From contig SBBQ01000054.1 in the NCBI GenBank assembly GCA_005239635.1, forward strand, positions 17,480 to 81,479: DNA of 64,000 bases, read 5' to 3'. This document shows, in pieces, positions 10,416 through 19,683 of this stretch; within the stretch, counting starts at the first letter, position 1; every line of letters starts with the position of its first letter. The notes below the pieces were generated by a model. The model did not search any database, was not told the DNA's origin, and was given only the letters and a program-made list of their open reading frames with translations. This DNA is from Uliginosibacterium gangwonense. GTDB taxonomy: Bacteria > Pseudomonadota > Gammaproteobacteria > Burkholderiales > Rhodocyclaceae. The position numbers and the translations under genes are program-made.

Positions 10416-11135
10416 TTACGCCATGTGCATGCCAAGGTAAGTTGCTTGTACTTGTGGATTGGCAAGCAGCGCTTTTGAATCGTCTTGCATGGTGATGCAG
10501 CCGTTGCTCAAAACATAACCGCGTGAGCAGAGCGACAACGCGAGATGCGCATTTTGCTCAACCAGCAATAACGTGACGCCTTGTTCCGTCACACTGCGTA
10601 TAACGTCAAAAATCTTCTGCACCATAATAGGCGCTAAACCCATTGAGGGTTCGTCCAAGAGTAGCAATTTGGGATGAGACATCAGGGCGCGGCCAATTGC
10701 CAACATTTGCTGCTCACCACCGGATAGCGTGCCGGCAAGCTGTTGCGCGCGCTCTGCCAAACGTGGCAGCAGGCCAAATACACGCTGTACGTCGGCCTCT
10801 TGTTCGCCTTTGCTACTGTTGCGGCTGTACGTGCCCATCAACAAATTTTCTAGCACGGTGAGGCGCGCAAACACGCCACGGCCTTCGGGCACCAGCGCAA
10901 GCCCGCGCTTCGCCAATCCATGCGCAGGCAGGCGTTGCAAATCATGGCCGTCGTAATGCAATTCGCCCTGTGCGGGCAGCAAACGCGCTAAGGCTTTGAG
11001 CGTGGTGGTTTTGCCCGCACCATTGCTGCCAATGAGGCATACGCGTTCACCCGCTGCAATGTCGAGGTTAATGCCGCGCACAGCCTGAATCGCGCCATAG
11101 GCCACGTGCAAATTGCGTACAGACAACAGGCTCAT
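10416..11135 (-). CDS. livF: Branched-chain amino-acid ABC transporter ATPase LivF
   Basis: One of the two cytoplasmic ATPases of a high-affinity leucine/isoleucine/valine-type importer. The 239-residue protein has Walker A GSNGAGKTT at about 36-44, the ABC signature LSGGEQQ, Walker B LLLLDEPSMGLAP and the switch histidine region LLVEQNAH. The VPEGRGVFARLTVLENL stretch is typical of LivF. It is the last gene of the livK-H-M-G-F cluster and its start overlaps the livG stop as ATGA. Substrate may be branched-chain or other hydrophobic amino acids or amides; liv paralogues differ in specificity and sequence reading cannot decide. Confidence 0.93.
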   Translation of the reverse strand: MSLLSVRNLHVAYGAIQAVRGINLDIAAGERVCLIGSNGAGKTTTLKALARLLPAQGELHYDGHDLQRLPAHGLAKRGLALVPEGRGVFARLTVLENLLMGTYSRNSSKGEQEADVQRVFGLLPRLAERAQQLAGTLSGGEQQMLAIGRALMSHPKLLLLDEPSMGLAPIMVQKIFDVIRSVTEQGVTLLLVEQNAHLALSLCSRGYVLSNGCITMQDDSKALLANPQVQATYLGMHMA

Positions 11136-11923
11136 GACGTCACCTCTTCGTGCGCTGTGCCCAGATAAGCCGCAATCACGCGGGGATTGTTTTGCACCTC
11201 ATGCGGCGAGCCTTCTGCAATTTTGCGACCATATTCAAGCACGGTCAGGCGGTTGCACAACTGCATCACCAAATGCATATCGTGCTCAATCAATAACAAG
11301 GTCAGCCCTTCATCGCGTAGTTGCAGCAACAAAGCTTTGAGCGATTCTGTTTCGGTGGCGTTCATGCCGGCAGCGGGTTCATCGAGGGCAAGCAACACCG
11401 GGTCTGTTGCCAATGCGCGTGCAATTTCGAGCCGACGTTGATCCCCATACGACAAGTGTTTGGCCAGTGTATTCGCGTGCTTGAGCAAGCCCGTTTTTGC
11501 CAATAAGCGTTGTGCGCGTTCGGCAATTTCTTGCTCTTCGCGTTTGGCTCGCGCAGTGCGGAGTAACGCGCCAACCACGCCGGTATGGGTGCGAACGTGA
11601 CGGCCAATCATCACATTTTCGAGTACGCTCAAATTTTGAAATAAGCGTAAGTTTTGAAAAGTGCGGGCCAAGCCCAATTGGCATATTTCATTGGGCTTGC
11701 GCCCCAAAATGCGCTCGCCATTCAATGTGGCATGGCCTTGGTCGGCCTCGTACAAACCGGTGAGCGTATTAAACAGCGAGGTTTTGCCCGCACCATTAGG
11801 GCCAATCAAACCATGAATTTCGCCCCGCAAAATGTCCAGGCTCACGTTGTGCAAAGCCTGTACGCCGCCAAATGATTTGCTGATGTTTCGTGCCAGCAGC
11901 AATGCGTCCGGATGTGCGCTCAT
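11132..11923 (-). CDS. livG: Branched-chain amino-acid ABC transporter ATPase LivG
   Basis: Partner ATPase to LivF, 263 residues. It has Walker A GPNGAGKTSLFN, the family marker GLARTFQNLRLF, the signature LSYGDQRRLEIARALA and Walker B LLALDEPAAGMN, plus LLLIEHDM. The length and the C-terminal extension (NPRVIAAYLGTAHEEV) are normal for LivG. It overlaps livM upstream and livF downstream by four bases each (ATGA), which points to translational coupling and equal subunit supply. Confidence 0.94.
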   Translation of the reverse strand: MSAHPDALLLARNISKSFGGVQALHNVSLDILRGEIHGLIGPNGAGKTSLFNTLTGLYEADQGHATLNGERILGRKPNEICQLGLARTFQNLRLFQNLSVLENVMIGRHVRTHTGVVGALLRTARAKREEQEIAERAQRLLAKTGLLKHANTLAKHLSYGDQRRLEIARALATDPVLLALDEPAAGMNATETESLKALLLQLRDEGLTLLLIEHDMHLVMQLCNRLTVLEYGRKIAEGSPHEVQNNPRVIAAYLGTAHEEVTS

Positions 11924-13149
11924 GAGCGAACCTCTTTGCTACGCTGCGACGCTTCGTCATCATCATCATCATCGTCGTCGTTATCATTTTCGTCGTCAGG
12001 CAAGGTGTCCGCTAACTCTTCCAGCTCACGCTGCCGCGTGCTGGAAGGCCACAAACCGGCAGGCCGAAATTGCATCACCAGCACTAAGGCAACCCCAAAC
12101 AACAGCATGCGTAGCGCCTCAGGGTCGATCACCACTTTGCCCAATAGTGCTTGCTGCGCAGGGCCGGCCCAGTGGCGCAATGCTTCAGGCAAACCGGTGA
12201 GCAACAAGGTGCCCAAAATTACGCCCGGTATATGGCCCATGCCACCCAGCACCACCATGCACAGCACGCAAATTGAATCCATTAAACCAAATGATTCGGG
12301 ACTGATAAAACCTTGCAAGCTGGCAAACAAACCACCTGCAACGCCACCAAAACTGGCACCCATGGCAAACGCCAGCAGCTTAATGTTGCGGGTGTTAATG
12401 CCAATGGCGCGTGCGGCAATTTCATCTTCACGAATCGCTTCCCAGGCGCGCCCAATGCGTGAGTCCTGCAGGCGAATACTCGCCACCACAATTAGCACGG
12501 CCAGCGCAGCAAACAGGTAGTAATACAACATGAGCGAGGGCACGGTGATGCTACCGAACGTCACGCTTTTGCCAAACGAAAATTGCCCAAACATCACCGG
12601 GTTAATACGCGTAATACCTTGTGGCCCGTTGGTCAGGTTAATCGGTTGGTTTAGGTTGTTCATGAAGATGCGCACAATTTCGCCAAAGCCGAGCGTAACG
12701 ATGGCGAGATAGTCGCCGCGTAAACGCAAAGTGGGCGCGCCCAACAACACGCCAAACAAACCCGCAATGCATGCGCCTAAGGGCAGAATCACCCACATGG
12801 GCCAATGCAAGCCCTCTGGTCCTAATGCTGGAAACGCCTGCGCCAAATGCGGTGACGACAGCAGCGCCCACACATACGCGCCCACCGCAAAAAACGCGAT
12901 GTAGCCTAAGTCGAGCAAGCCGGCAAAGCCCACCACAATGTTCAAACCCAAGGCCAACATGATGTACAGCAGCGCAATGTCGGCAATACGCAGCCAAGTC
13001 ATGCTGCCGCTGGCACTAATGAGGATGGGCAACACTAAAACGGCAAGCGCAAGCAAGGCGCTACCGAGTATGGCATTACGGCGTGAGTGTGCAGATGAGT
13101 GTGCGGGTGAGCGAGCAGATGAGGTGTCAGGCGTAAATGAAAGCATCAT
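11920..13149 (-). CDS. livM: Branched-chain amino-acid ABC transporter permease LivM, with acidic tail
   Basis: Integral inner-membrane permease that pairs with LivH. The 409 residues include many hydrophobic helices, the LGLNIVVGFAGLLDLGYIAFFAVGAY entry region in part, LRLRGDYLAIVTLGFGEI, and the EAA-like loop AWEAIREDEIAARAIGIN that contacts the ATPases. The C terminus is odd: after FRPAGLWP it runs into a very acidic tail with eight consecutive aspartates, encoded by ATC/GTC triplet repeats at about 11955-11998. Most LivM proteins stop soon after that helix, so the tail is an addition of unknown effect. Two ATG codons (13149 and 13146) are both usable. Confidence 0.93.
   Translation of the reverse strand: MMLSFTPDTSSARSPAHSSAHSRRNAILGSALLALAVLVLPILISASGSMTWLRIADIALLYIMLALGLNIVVGFAGLLDLGYIAFFAVGAYVWALLSSPHLAQAFPALGPEGLHWPMWVILPLGACIAGLFGVLLGAPTLRLRGDYLAIVTLGFGEIVRIFMNNLNQPINLTNGPQGITRINPVMFGQFSFGKSVTFGSITVPSLMLYYYLFAALAVLIVVASIRLQDSRIGRAWEAIREDEIAARAIGINTRNIKLLAFAMGASFGGVAGGLFASLQGFISPESFGLMDSICVLCMVVLGGMGHIPGVILGTLLLTGLPEALRHWAGPAQQALLGKVVIDPEALRMLLFGVALVLVMQFRPAGLWPSSTRQRELEELADTLPDDENDNDDDDDDDDEASQRSKEVRS
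11955..11998. repeat. Triplet-repeat tract encoding the LivM poly-Asp tail
   Basis: Plus strand reads as runs of CAT/ATC then CGT/GTC triplets, which on the coding strand give GAT and GAC codons. Such tracts can change length by slippage in steps of one Asp without breaking the frame. Confidence 0.7.
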
Positions 13150-14069
13150 GCACGCTCCGCCACTTTCTCACCCATCAAGCCAGAGGGGCGGAAGATCAAC
13201 ACCAGAATCAGCACCAAAAACGCAAACACATCGCGGTAGTTGGATCCAAACATGCCGCCAGTTAAATCGCTGATGTAACCCGAGCACAGCGCTTCAATCA
13301 GTCCCAGCAACAGGCCGCCCACCACCGCACCGGCCAAATTGCCAATGCCACCCAACACCGCAGCGGTAAAGGCTTTGAGGCCGAGCATAAAGCCCATGCT
13401 GAAATGGGCAATCGCGTAATTGGCGCTCACCATGACACCGGCTAATGCACCCAGTGCGGAGCCCAGCATAAAGGTTAGGGCGATCACGCGATTGGTGTTC
13501 ACGCCCATTAGTGTTGCGATGGCCGGGTTTTCTGCCGTGGCACGCATGGCGCGGCCAAAGCGCGTGCGTTGCACGAGCAGCATTAAGCCGCCCATGGTGG
13601 CTGCGGCCAATACAATGATGAGGATTTGCAAATCGGTAATGCTGGCACCGAGCACCACATGCGGCTCGGAATTAAACAAGGCGGGGAAGGGGCGGTATGT
13701 GCTGCCCCAAATCAGCATCATCAACTGCTGCAAAATAATCGAAATGCCAATCGCACTAATCAGCGGCGCTAAGCGCGGTGCGTGGCGCAGCGGGCGATAA
13801 CCCACACGTTCAATTAACCAGCCCAGCGCCATACAACACAGCATGGCGCTGGCCGTGGCCAGCAACACCGCCAGCGGTAACGGCCAGCCATTGGCAAGGC
13901 CAAAGTTAATCACGCTGAGCGCCACCATCGCGCCCACCATTACCACTTCGCCATGCGCAAAATTAATTAGGCCGAGCAGGCCATACACCATGGTGTAGCC
14001 CAAGGCGACCAGCGCATAAATGCTACCGAGCACCAGACCATTGACGATTTGCTGAAGAAAAATATCCAT
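13146..14069 (-). CDS. livH: Branched-chain amino-acid ABC transporter permease LivH
   Basis: Inner-membrane permease of 307 residues when started at the ATG 14067-14069, giving the classic LivH opening MDIFLQQIVNGLVLGSIYAL and GYTMVYGLLGLINFAHGE. A longer frame extends 61 codons upstream but its residues do not look like a LivH and no homologous segment is evident, so I reject that start. The cytoplasmic loop FGRAMRATAENPAIATLMG is the ATPase-contact region. It overlaps livM by four bases. It is separated from livK by about 294 bases that contain a terminator-like hairpin. Confidence 0.93.
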   Translation of the reverse strand: MDIFLQQIVNGLVLGSIYALVALGYTMVYGLLGLINFAHGEVVMVGAMVALSVINFGLANGWPLPLAVLLATASAMLCCMALGWLIERVGYRPLRHAPRLAPLISAIGISIILQQLMMLIWGSTYRPFPALFNSEPHVVLGASITDLQILIIVLAAATMGGLMLLVQRTRFGRAMRATAENPAIATLMGVNTNRVIALTFMLGSALGALAGVMVSANYAIAHFSMGFMLGLKAFTAAVLGGIGNLAGAVVGGLLLGLIEALCSGYISDLTGGMFGSNYRDVFAFLVLILVLIFRPSGLMGEKVAERA

Positions 14070-14309
14070 TCGAGAATTTGTGGCGTTTGGCAAAAAAACC
14101 AAAACCACGGCAAGGTCGATGATCAGGGGAATAAGTTGTTCCCGCAATTTTACGACGTTCGGCCGTTTCACGGGCAGCGCGTTAATGCCGGGCTTGTCGG
14201 GTTTTTGGTAGAGAAGAGGCGGGTGCAGTGGGGTGGCGTAGGGCCGACACATAGGGCCGAGTTGTGCAGGCGCTCTGTTGGGGCGGGTGTTTTCCGCTTT
14301 GCCAACAAA

Positions 14310-14331
14310 AACGGCACCCGAAGGTGCCGTT
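14310..14331 (-). terminator. Hairpin after livK, probably a partial terminator
   Basis: Perfect arms AACGGCACC and GGTGCCGTT with a four-base loop. Read on the minus strand it is followed by a T run (plus-strand 14306-14311). It lies between livK and livH, as expected where the binding protein is needed in excess of the membrane subunits. Confidence 0.75.
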
Positions 14332-14363
14332 GGGCGTGTTGCAATACAGGTTCGCTAGCGAGC

Positions 14364-15599
14364 TTACTTTGCAGCAGCGGGGGCACTGCCACCCACCGTT
14401 TCCACTGCTTCCCATGCACCATTTTTAACAACATAAATGGTCACGGGGCCGTTCACTAAGTCGCCTTTTGCATCAAACGCAATCGGGCCAATCACGCCGT
14501 TGTATTGGGTTTTGCCAACCTCCGGCAAATACTTGGCGGGGTCGCTCGAGTTTGCACGCTTCATGGCTTCAACCAGTACATGCACGGCGTCATAACCCAT
14601 CGGCGCAAACAGCTCCACCTCTGCGCCAAACTTTTCTTTAAAGCGTTTTACAAAGTCTGGGCCGCCGGGCATTTTGTCGCGCGGCAAGCCGGGAATCGAC
14701 GCCATCACCCCTTCTGCATCGGCACCTGCCAGCGCAATAAAGTTGGGTGTTTGCATGCCGTCGCCGCCCAGCAGGGTGGCCTTCATGCCCAGTGTGGTCA
14801 TCTGTTTTTTCATCGGGCCAGACTGTGTATCAATGCCACCGAAAAACACCGCGTCTGGTTTCTTGCCCTTAATGCTGGTCAGAATCGCCGCAAAGTCCGT
14901 GTCTTTGTCGGTGGTGTGTTCATGCGCCACAATTTTTGCGCCCAGCTCTTTGGCCTTGGCTTCAAACGTGCCGGCCAGGCCTTGGCCGTATGCGGTGGAA
15001 TCGTCAATCACCGCAATGGTTTTGGCCTTGAGTGTGTTCACTGCATAGGTCGCCACCACCGGGCCTTGCTGGCTGTCATTCGCCACCACACGGAAAGTGG
15101 TTTTGTAGCCCTGTTCGGTATAGCTCGGGTTGGTAGAGGCGGGCGAAATTTGCGGAATGCCTGCATCCGAATAAACGCGTGATGCGGGAATCGACGAGCC
15201 GGAATTGAAGTGGCCCACCACGCCGGCGACTTTTGCATCCACCAACTTCTGCGCCACCGTGGTGGCCTTAGTCGGGTTGGCTTCATCGTCTTCGGCCACC
15301 AGCTCCAACTTCACCGGCTTGCCGTCAATGGTGAGGCCAGCCGCGTTAATGTCATCAACCGCTAATTGAACGCCGTTGCGAATATCAATGCCGATGTGAG
15401 CTTGTGGGCCGGTGAGCGGCGACGCCATGCCGATTTTTACCGTGGCGATTGCGGGTGCTGCGGGTTCTGCAGGTGCGCTGGCTGCGGGCGCACTGTTTTC
15501 TTGTTTGCCGCAGCCTGCTAAGGCCAACAAGCTCATGGCGGCGGTAGCCAAAATCAGTTTGGTAGATGGTGTGTAAGAAGCGAGATGGGCGCGAGTCAT
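14364..15599 (-). CDS. livK: Branched-chain amino-acid ABC transporter substrate-binding protein
   Basis: Periplasmic type I binding protein of 411 residues that captures the amino acid for LivHMGF. The N terminus is a lipoprotein signal: basic start, hydrophobic stretch and lipobox LAGC, cleaving at about Cys29, so it is likely tethered to the membrane. The mature part opens with the family motif VKIGMASPLTGPQAHIGIDIRNGVQLAVDDIN (only quoted in part here), and contains VGHFNSGSSIPASRVYSDAGIPQISPAST, the ligand-side Ser/Ala/Ser region. It is the first gene of the cluster. Specificity (Leu/Ile/Val or another amino acid) is not readable by eye. Confidence 0.92.
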   Translation of the reverse strand: MTRAHLASYTPSTKLILATAAMSLLALAGCGKQENSAPAASAPAEPAAPAIATVKIGMASPLTGPQAHIGIDIRNGVQLAVDDINAAGLTIDGKPVKLELVAEDDEANPTKATTVAQKLVDAKVAGVVGHFNSGSSIPASRVYSDAGIPQISPASTNPSYTEQGYKTTFRVVANDSQQGPVVATYAVNTLKAKTIAVIDDSTAYGQGLAGTFEAKAKELGAKIVAHEHTTDKDTDFAAILTSIKGKKPDAVFFGGIDTQSGPMKKQMTTLGMKATLLGGDGMQTPNFIALAGADAEGVMASIPGLPRDKMPGGPDFVKRFKEKFGAEVELFAPMGYDAVHVLVEAMKRANSSDPAKYLPEVGKTQYNGVIGPIAFDAKGDLVNGPVTIYVVKNGAWEAVETVGGSAPAAAK

Positions 15600-15763
15600 G
15601 GCAAAAGCCTCCAGTCAGTTCGCGGCATTGTGCGAGTCGGCGCGGGTGGTGTCAATCTTAGCGCAGTGGATATGAGCGTGAGAATTGTCAAAGTAGCCAA
15701 TGTTGTTTGCATGGTAGGCTTGCCAAATAATGATATGTGTATATTTGTTGCGGCGAGCAAAAA

Positions 15764-16711
15764 ATGCTTATAAAAGAATTAGACGATAGATCGTGCGAAG
15801 TCGAATCTCTGGATCGGCTGATTGGTCGAGAAGATATCTCGAGTAAATTAAAAGACGAAATAGCAAAGCAACTTCGGCTTTTTAAAGCAGGGCTGAGAGG
15901 GGAAAAAGACGCCGCTTACGAGATTGATTTTCACTATGGCGACACTACACAGAATTGGGCGGTCATACATGATCTACGGATCGAACATGAAGGTCGAGTA
16001 GCCCAGATTGACCATATTCTTATCAATCGCTTCTTAGAGTTCTGGGTTTGTGAGAGCAAAAGTTATTCAGAAGGAATGTCAATCAATGAGCATGGTGAGT
16101 GTGCAATGTATTGGCAAGGTCGGGCGAAAGGTATTGCATCACCTTACGAGCAAAATACTAAGCATATTCATGTATTGGAGAGTCTGTGTGGTACGGATAT
16201 TCTGGATATGCCCAAGCGTTTTGGATTGCGAATTCAGCCTAAATTCAGGGGCATGATCTTAGTTTCAAAAAGTGCCAAGATTAGCCGCCCAGTTTCTAAA
16301 GGTTGGTGGAATGAAGGGATCATTAAAGCGGACCAACTTCGCACGCATATTGAGAAGAAGATAGATGAGGAAATAAGTCCTCTGATGGCGGCCAGAATTA
16401 TTTCATCTGAAGCCTTGGAGTCTCTTGCCAGGCAACTTGCTCAACTTCATCGGCCTGTGCGGAACGATTGGTTGGCAAAGTTTGGAGTGGATGAGATGCG
16501 TGAAACGGTTATTAAGCAGAATGTTGCAACGTATGTTGAAGTTGCGCCATCTGTTTCTGTAGAGAAAAGTAAGTTAGGGCAGGTGTGTGGTCACTGTGGC
16601 GTAGCCGTTGGAAATGATGTGGCTTACTTTTGTCGTCTAAGAAAGCAGAGGTTTGCTGGCAACTTGTATTGCCGTGATTGCCAGAAGTTATACCCAGCCG
16701 CTACAAAATAA
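15764..16711 (+). CDS. NERD-domain protein with C-terminal zinc ribbon
   Basis: A 315-residue protein with a nuclease-related (NERD) domain at about residues 25-140: the RGEKDAAYEI entry, VIHDLRI, then VAQIDHILI and CESKSYSEG, which match the E/D-xH-ExK pattern of restriction-like folds. The C terminus has CxxC (CGHC), a single Cys and CRDC, a probable zinc ribbon. No helicase or kinase domain is fused. Its role is unknown; NERD proteins are linked to DNA processing and sometimes defence. Codon use is visibly more AT-rich than its neighbours, suggesting transfer. I prefer the ATG at 15764; a GTG at 15737 is possible. A strong terminator follows directly. Confidence 0.75.
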   Translation: MLIKELDDRSCEVESLDRLIGREDISSKLKDEIAKQLRLFKAGLRGEKDAAYEIDFHYGDTTQNWAVIHDLRIEHEGRVAQIDHILINRFLEFWVCESKSYSEGMSINEHGECAMYWQGRAKGIASPYEQNTKHIHVLESLCGTDILDMPKRFGLRIQPKFRGMILVSKSAKISRPVSKGWWNEGIIKADQLRTHIEKKIDEEISPLMAARIISSEALESLARQLAQLHRPVRNDWLAKFGVDEMRETVIKQNVATYVEVAPSVSVEKSKLGQVCGHCGVAVGNDVAYFCRLRKQRFAGNLYCRDCQKLYPAATK

Positions 16712-16745
16712 AAAAGCCGGCTCACTTTTGTGAGGCCGGCTTTTT
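16712..16745. terminator. Bidirectional terminator after the NERD gene
   Basis: A-rich run, arms GCCGGCTCAC and GTGAGGCCGGC with one unpaired base, loop TTTT, then a T run. Works for the plus-strand NERD gene and, read in reverse, for the convergent cytochrome c gene. Confidence 0.9.
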
Positions 16746-16809
16746 ATTTGCGACTATTTGTTTGTAACGATGTACTGCTTTGCCAATCAGCAATGCTGAT
16801 TGAGCGACA

Positions 16810-17151
16810 TTACTTCTGGCTCAACACCCAAGCCACGAGGGTTTTGATGTCTGCTTCAGACACAGTTGCAGCTTGCGGCGGCATGGGGGTGGTGCCCCAA
16901 GCGCCCGCGCCACCTGCCTTCACCTTGGCAACCAGCTTGGCTTCGGCATCTTTTTGGCCTTTGTATTTGGCGGAAATTTCTTTGTAGCTGGGGAAGGGCG
17001 GGGCGTTGCGCTTATCCACGCCGTGGCAGCCCAAGCAGCCTTTGGCTTTGGCGAGTTCAGCCGGGTCGCCCGCCATGGCGGCGCCACTGGCCAGCAGGCC
17101 GGCTGCAACAAGTGTAGATACCAACCCAGAAACAAGCAGATTCAATTTCAT
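16810..17151 (-). CDS. Small soluble class I cytochrome c (c551/c552 type)
   Basis: Periplasmic electron carrier of 113 residues. Starting at ATG 17149-17151 gives a clean signal peptide (MKLNLLVSGLVSTLVAAG...ASGAAMA) cleaved near residue 27. The heme c site CLGCH is in the mature N-terminal part (residues 43-47), and the axial methionine sits in TTPMPPQ. The C-terminal helix KTLVAWVLSQK is typical. It could donate electrons to the aa3 oxidase encoded later in the window. A good purine-rich ribosome site (GAGAGAAC) precedes the start. An FNR-like box lies about 130 bases upstream. Confidence 0.9.
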   Translation of the reverse strand: MKLNLLVSGLVSTLVAAGLLASGAAMAGDPAELAKAKGCLGCHGVDKRNAPPFPSYKEISAKYKGQKDAEAKLVAKVKAGGAGAWGTTPMPPQAATVSEADIKTLVAWVLSQK

Positions 17152-17278
17152 ATGTTCTCTCTCAGATGTCAGGCAAGAAACGTTTGCTAGTTTTGCAAAT
17201 CGCAACGTAGGCGTTAACGTCGGCACCTTGCGTCGGCACCTTGCTTTGCCAATCTAACGCACCGCCACGCAGCGAGAT

Positions 17279-17292
17279 TTGATACACATCAC
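17279..17292. promoter_or_regulatory. Candidate FNR/Anr box upstream of cytochrome c
   Basis: TTGAT-ACAC-ATCAC matches the FNR consensus TTGAT-N4-ATCAA at nine of ten defined bases. It lies about 130 bases before the cytochrome c start on the minus strand. I see no certain -10 box, so this is a suggestion. Confidence 0.5.
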
Positions 17293-17396
17293 GACTTTGT
17301 TACAGGCTACTCAGTTTGTTACACCGGCGCAGTCTACTCTTGTTGTCCACCTTGGCAAGCACCCGGAGGGGTGACGTTGCGTGTTGCGGCTGCTGT

Positions 17397-17460
17397 GCTC
17401 AGTTACGTGCTCTGCTGCGTGCTCAACTAAGTGCGCAGTTACGTGCTCTGCTACGCGCTG
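17397..17460. repeat. Short direct repeat at the end of the DUF255 gene
   Basis: The phrase CAGTTACGTGCTCTGCT appears at about 17400-17416 and again at about 17437-17453, with nearby degenerate CGTGCTC copies. The second copy runs into the stop-codon region of the minus-strand gene. Origin unknown. Confidence 0.55.
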
Positions 17461-19592
17461 TGTTCAGCAAAGTGAGCTTGTAGCGCAGGCAGTGAGGTAA
17501 AGGCCGGCAGGCAATTAACGCCTTGGCACAACCATGCGTTGACATTACCTGCGGCGGGCGCAGGTTTGTTAAGCGTGGTGGGCAAATCCGCTGTGTTGGT
17601 TGGCAAACACAGGGTGAGGCGGTGCGGTGCGTAAGATTGGTTTTGGGTTTGTTGCTGGCCTGCATGTAACGCCTTTTGCCAATCGGCAAGCGCAGCCGCC
17701 TCGCCACGCAGAATAAGAATGTGCGGTGGCTGCAGAATCTCGTCGAGTGCCATACAGAGTGTGGCGAAGCCGGCGGGGTGATGCTGCATTTGCGGCATAA
17801 AACATTGCACCGTGCGCTCGGCTGCTTGGGTGTAGCGCGCCTCGCCCAGCAAGTGGCCCAAGCGGTTGAGTGCCTGTGCCGCTACGCCATTGCCAGAAGG
17901 CATGGCGTTGTCGTGCCCACTGCGCGGACGTTGAATGAGCGCTTCGTGTTGGTGGTGCGTGAAATAAAACCCGCCGTGTTCGGTGTCTTCAAAACCCTCG
18001 AGCAACGCATCTGCCAAGGCGGTGGCGAAGTGCAAATCTTCAATGCGGAAATCGGCTTGCATCAGCTCCAGCAGCGCGGCGAGCATGAAGGCGTAGTCGT
18101 CGAGGTAGGCGTTGAGATGCGCCTTAAATTGCGGCGTGCCTGGGGTGCCCTTGCAGGTGGCGATGAGCTGGCCGTTTTGCCAAAGCTGTGTGCGAATAAA
18201 GTCGCATGCACGTTGCGCAGACTGCACCCATTCCGTTTGCCCCAGCACGCGGCCAGCATGCGCCATGCCTTCGATCATCAACGCGTTCCAACTGGTGAGC
18301 ACTTTGTCGTCTAGGCCCGGGCGAATGCGATGCGCGCGCGCTGCCAACAATTTGGTGCGGGCGCTGGCGATGTGTGCGGCGCAGGTGGCTTCGTCGAGAT
18401 TAAGTTGCTTTGCCAAGAGTGGCAACGGCGTGGCGATATACAGATGCCAGGCTTCATCCTCAAAATTCGGGGCGAGGTCGAGGCCGTAATACGGCGCGGC
18501 AATGCGCCATTCTTCTGGGCTGAGCAGGCTTTGTACTTCGTCTGTTTGCCAAACGTAAAACTTACCTTCTTCGTGTTCGGAGTCGGCATCCAACGCGGTG
18601 TAATACGCGCCGTGCGGCGACTGCATTTCGCGCTGTGTCCATGCGGCAATGGTGTGTGCAACTTCAGCGTAATACGGCTCGCTGGTGGCCAGGTGCGCGT
18701 CGGCATACAAGCGCAACAATGGGCCGTTGTCGTACAGCATTTTTTCGAAGTGTGGAATGTTCCAGCGCGCATCCACACTGTATCGACAAAAGCCACCACC
18801 CAGCTGGTCATTAATGCCACCGTTGGCCATGTGGCTGAGCGTGGATAACGCGATACGCAGCGGTCGCGAATGCAAAGGCTGTGTGGGCGTTGAAGTGAGC
18901 GCAGCTACACGGTAAGCGTGAATGTCCGCTGCGGCGCTGCGCAGCAAAATTTCAATATCGCTGGGATGCGGAAATTTAGGTGCGCCGCCAAAGCCGCCAT
19001 AGCGTTCGTCAAAGCGGCTATCCAAATGCGCGATCAGCGCATGCACCGGCGCTGCGTTAAGCGGTGCGGTGCTGGCTTTCTCCGGCACCGACATGTCGGT
19101 GAGCGCCTGTCGCACGTTAACGTTTTGTGTGAGGATGGCGTCGCGCTGCTCAACCCATGCTTGCGCCACGCGCTCGCACAAATCGGCAAAGCCCGGCAAG
19201 TTGTAGCGTGGGTGTTTGGGAAAGTACGTGCCGGTGTAAAACGGCGTGCAGTCGGGCGCCATAAAAATGGTGAGCGGCCAACCGCCGGAGCGCTGCGCCA
19301 ACATGTGATGCACGGACTGATAAATCTGATCGAGATCGGGCCGCTCTTCGCGGTCGACTTTAATGTTGATGAACAGCTTGTTCATCACCGCGGCGATCTC
19401 GGCATCCTCAAATGATTCATGTGCCATGACATGACACCAATGGCAGGCCGAGTAACCAATCGACAGCAAGATCGGTTTGTTTTGTTCGCGTGCGAGTTGC
19501 AATGCTGCTTCGCCCCACGGATGCCATTCCACGGGGTTGTCGGCGTGTTGCAGTAAATAGGGCGAAGTTTCGCCGGCCAGATGATTCGCCAT
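17451..19592 (-). CDS. DUF255 thioredoxin-domain protein (YyaL/SPATA20 family)
   Basis: A 713-residue cytoplasmic protein. The N-terminal thioredoxin-like domain has the invariant opening [20 protein letters not shown] in part and the motif CHWCH at residues 50-54. The rest is an alpha/alpha toroid like N-acylglucosamine 2-epimerases, with [20 protein letters not shown] and [13 protein letters not shown] visible. Family members exist from bacteria to humans; the biochemical role is not settled. ATG 19590-19592 is chosen because [12 protein letters not shown] is the conserved start; the open frame continues 19 codons further without similarity. It stands between the cytochrome c gene and an HDOD gene. 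Confidence 0.9.
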   Translation of the reverse strand: MANHLAGETSPYLLQHADNPVEWHPWGEAALQLAREQNKPILLSIGYSACHWCHVMAHESFEDAEIAAVMNKLFINIKVDREERPDLDQIYQSVHHMLAQRSGGWPLTIFMAPDCTPFYTGTYFPKHPRYNLPGFADLCERVAQAWVEQRDAILTQNVNVRQALTDMSVPEKASTAPLNAAPVHALIAHLDSRFDERYGGFGGAPKFPHPSDIEILLRSAAADIHAYRVAALTSTPTQPLHSRPLRIALSTLSHMANGGINDQLGGGFCRYSVDARWNIPHFEKMLYDNGPLLRLYADAHLATSEPYYAEVAHTIAAWTQREMQSPHGAYYTALDADSEHEEGKFYVWQTDEVQSLLSPEEWRIAAPYYGLDLAPNFEDEAWHLYIATPLPLLAKQLNLDEATCAAHIASARTKLLAARAHRIRPGLDDKVLTSWNALMIEGMAHAGRVLGQTEWVQSAQRACDFIRTQLWQNGQLIATCKGTPGTPQFKAHLNAYLDDYAFMLAALLELMQADFRIEDLHFATALADALLEGFEDTEHGGFYFTHHQHEALIQRPRSGHDNAMPSGNGVAAQALNRLGHLLGEARYTQAAERTVQCFMPQMQHHPAGFATLCMALDEILQPPHILILRGEAAALADWQKALHAGQQQTQNQSYAPHRLTLCLPTNTADLPTTLNKPAPAAGNVNAWLCQGVNCLPAFTSLPALQAHFAEHSA

Positions 19593-19683
19593 ATTCGAGT
19601 GCTCAAATGGTGTGCACACGTTTGGTGTGCAAAGATGCGGTAAGCGCACACACGGTGCGCCTGAGGGGGCTGTGGTGCAGAAA

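Noticed and set aside
13959..14252. Longer livH start at 14252
   Set aside because: The additional 61 codons do not resemble a LivH; the ATG at 14067-14069 gives the exact family start.
14505..15182. Long plus-strand frame (225 codons) opposite livK
   Set aside because: Mirror frame of a clearly coding gene; no domain or signal, His/Gly-rich composition typical of antisense frames.
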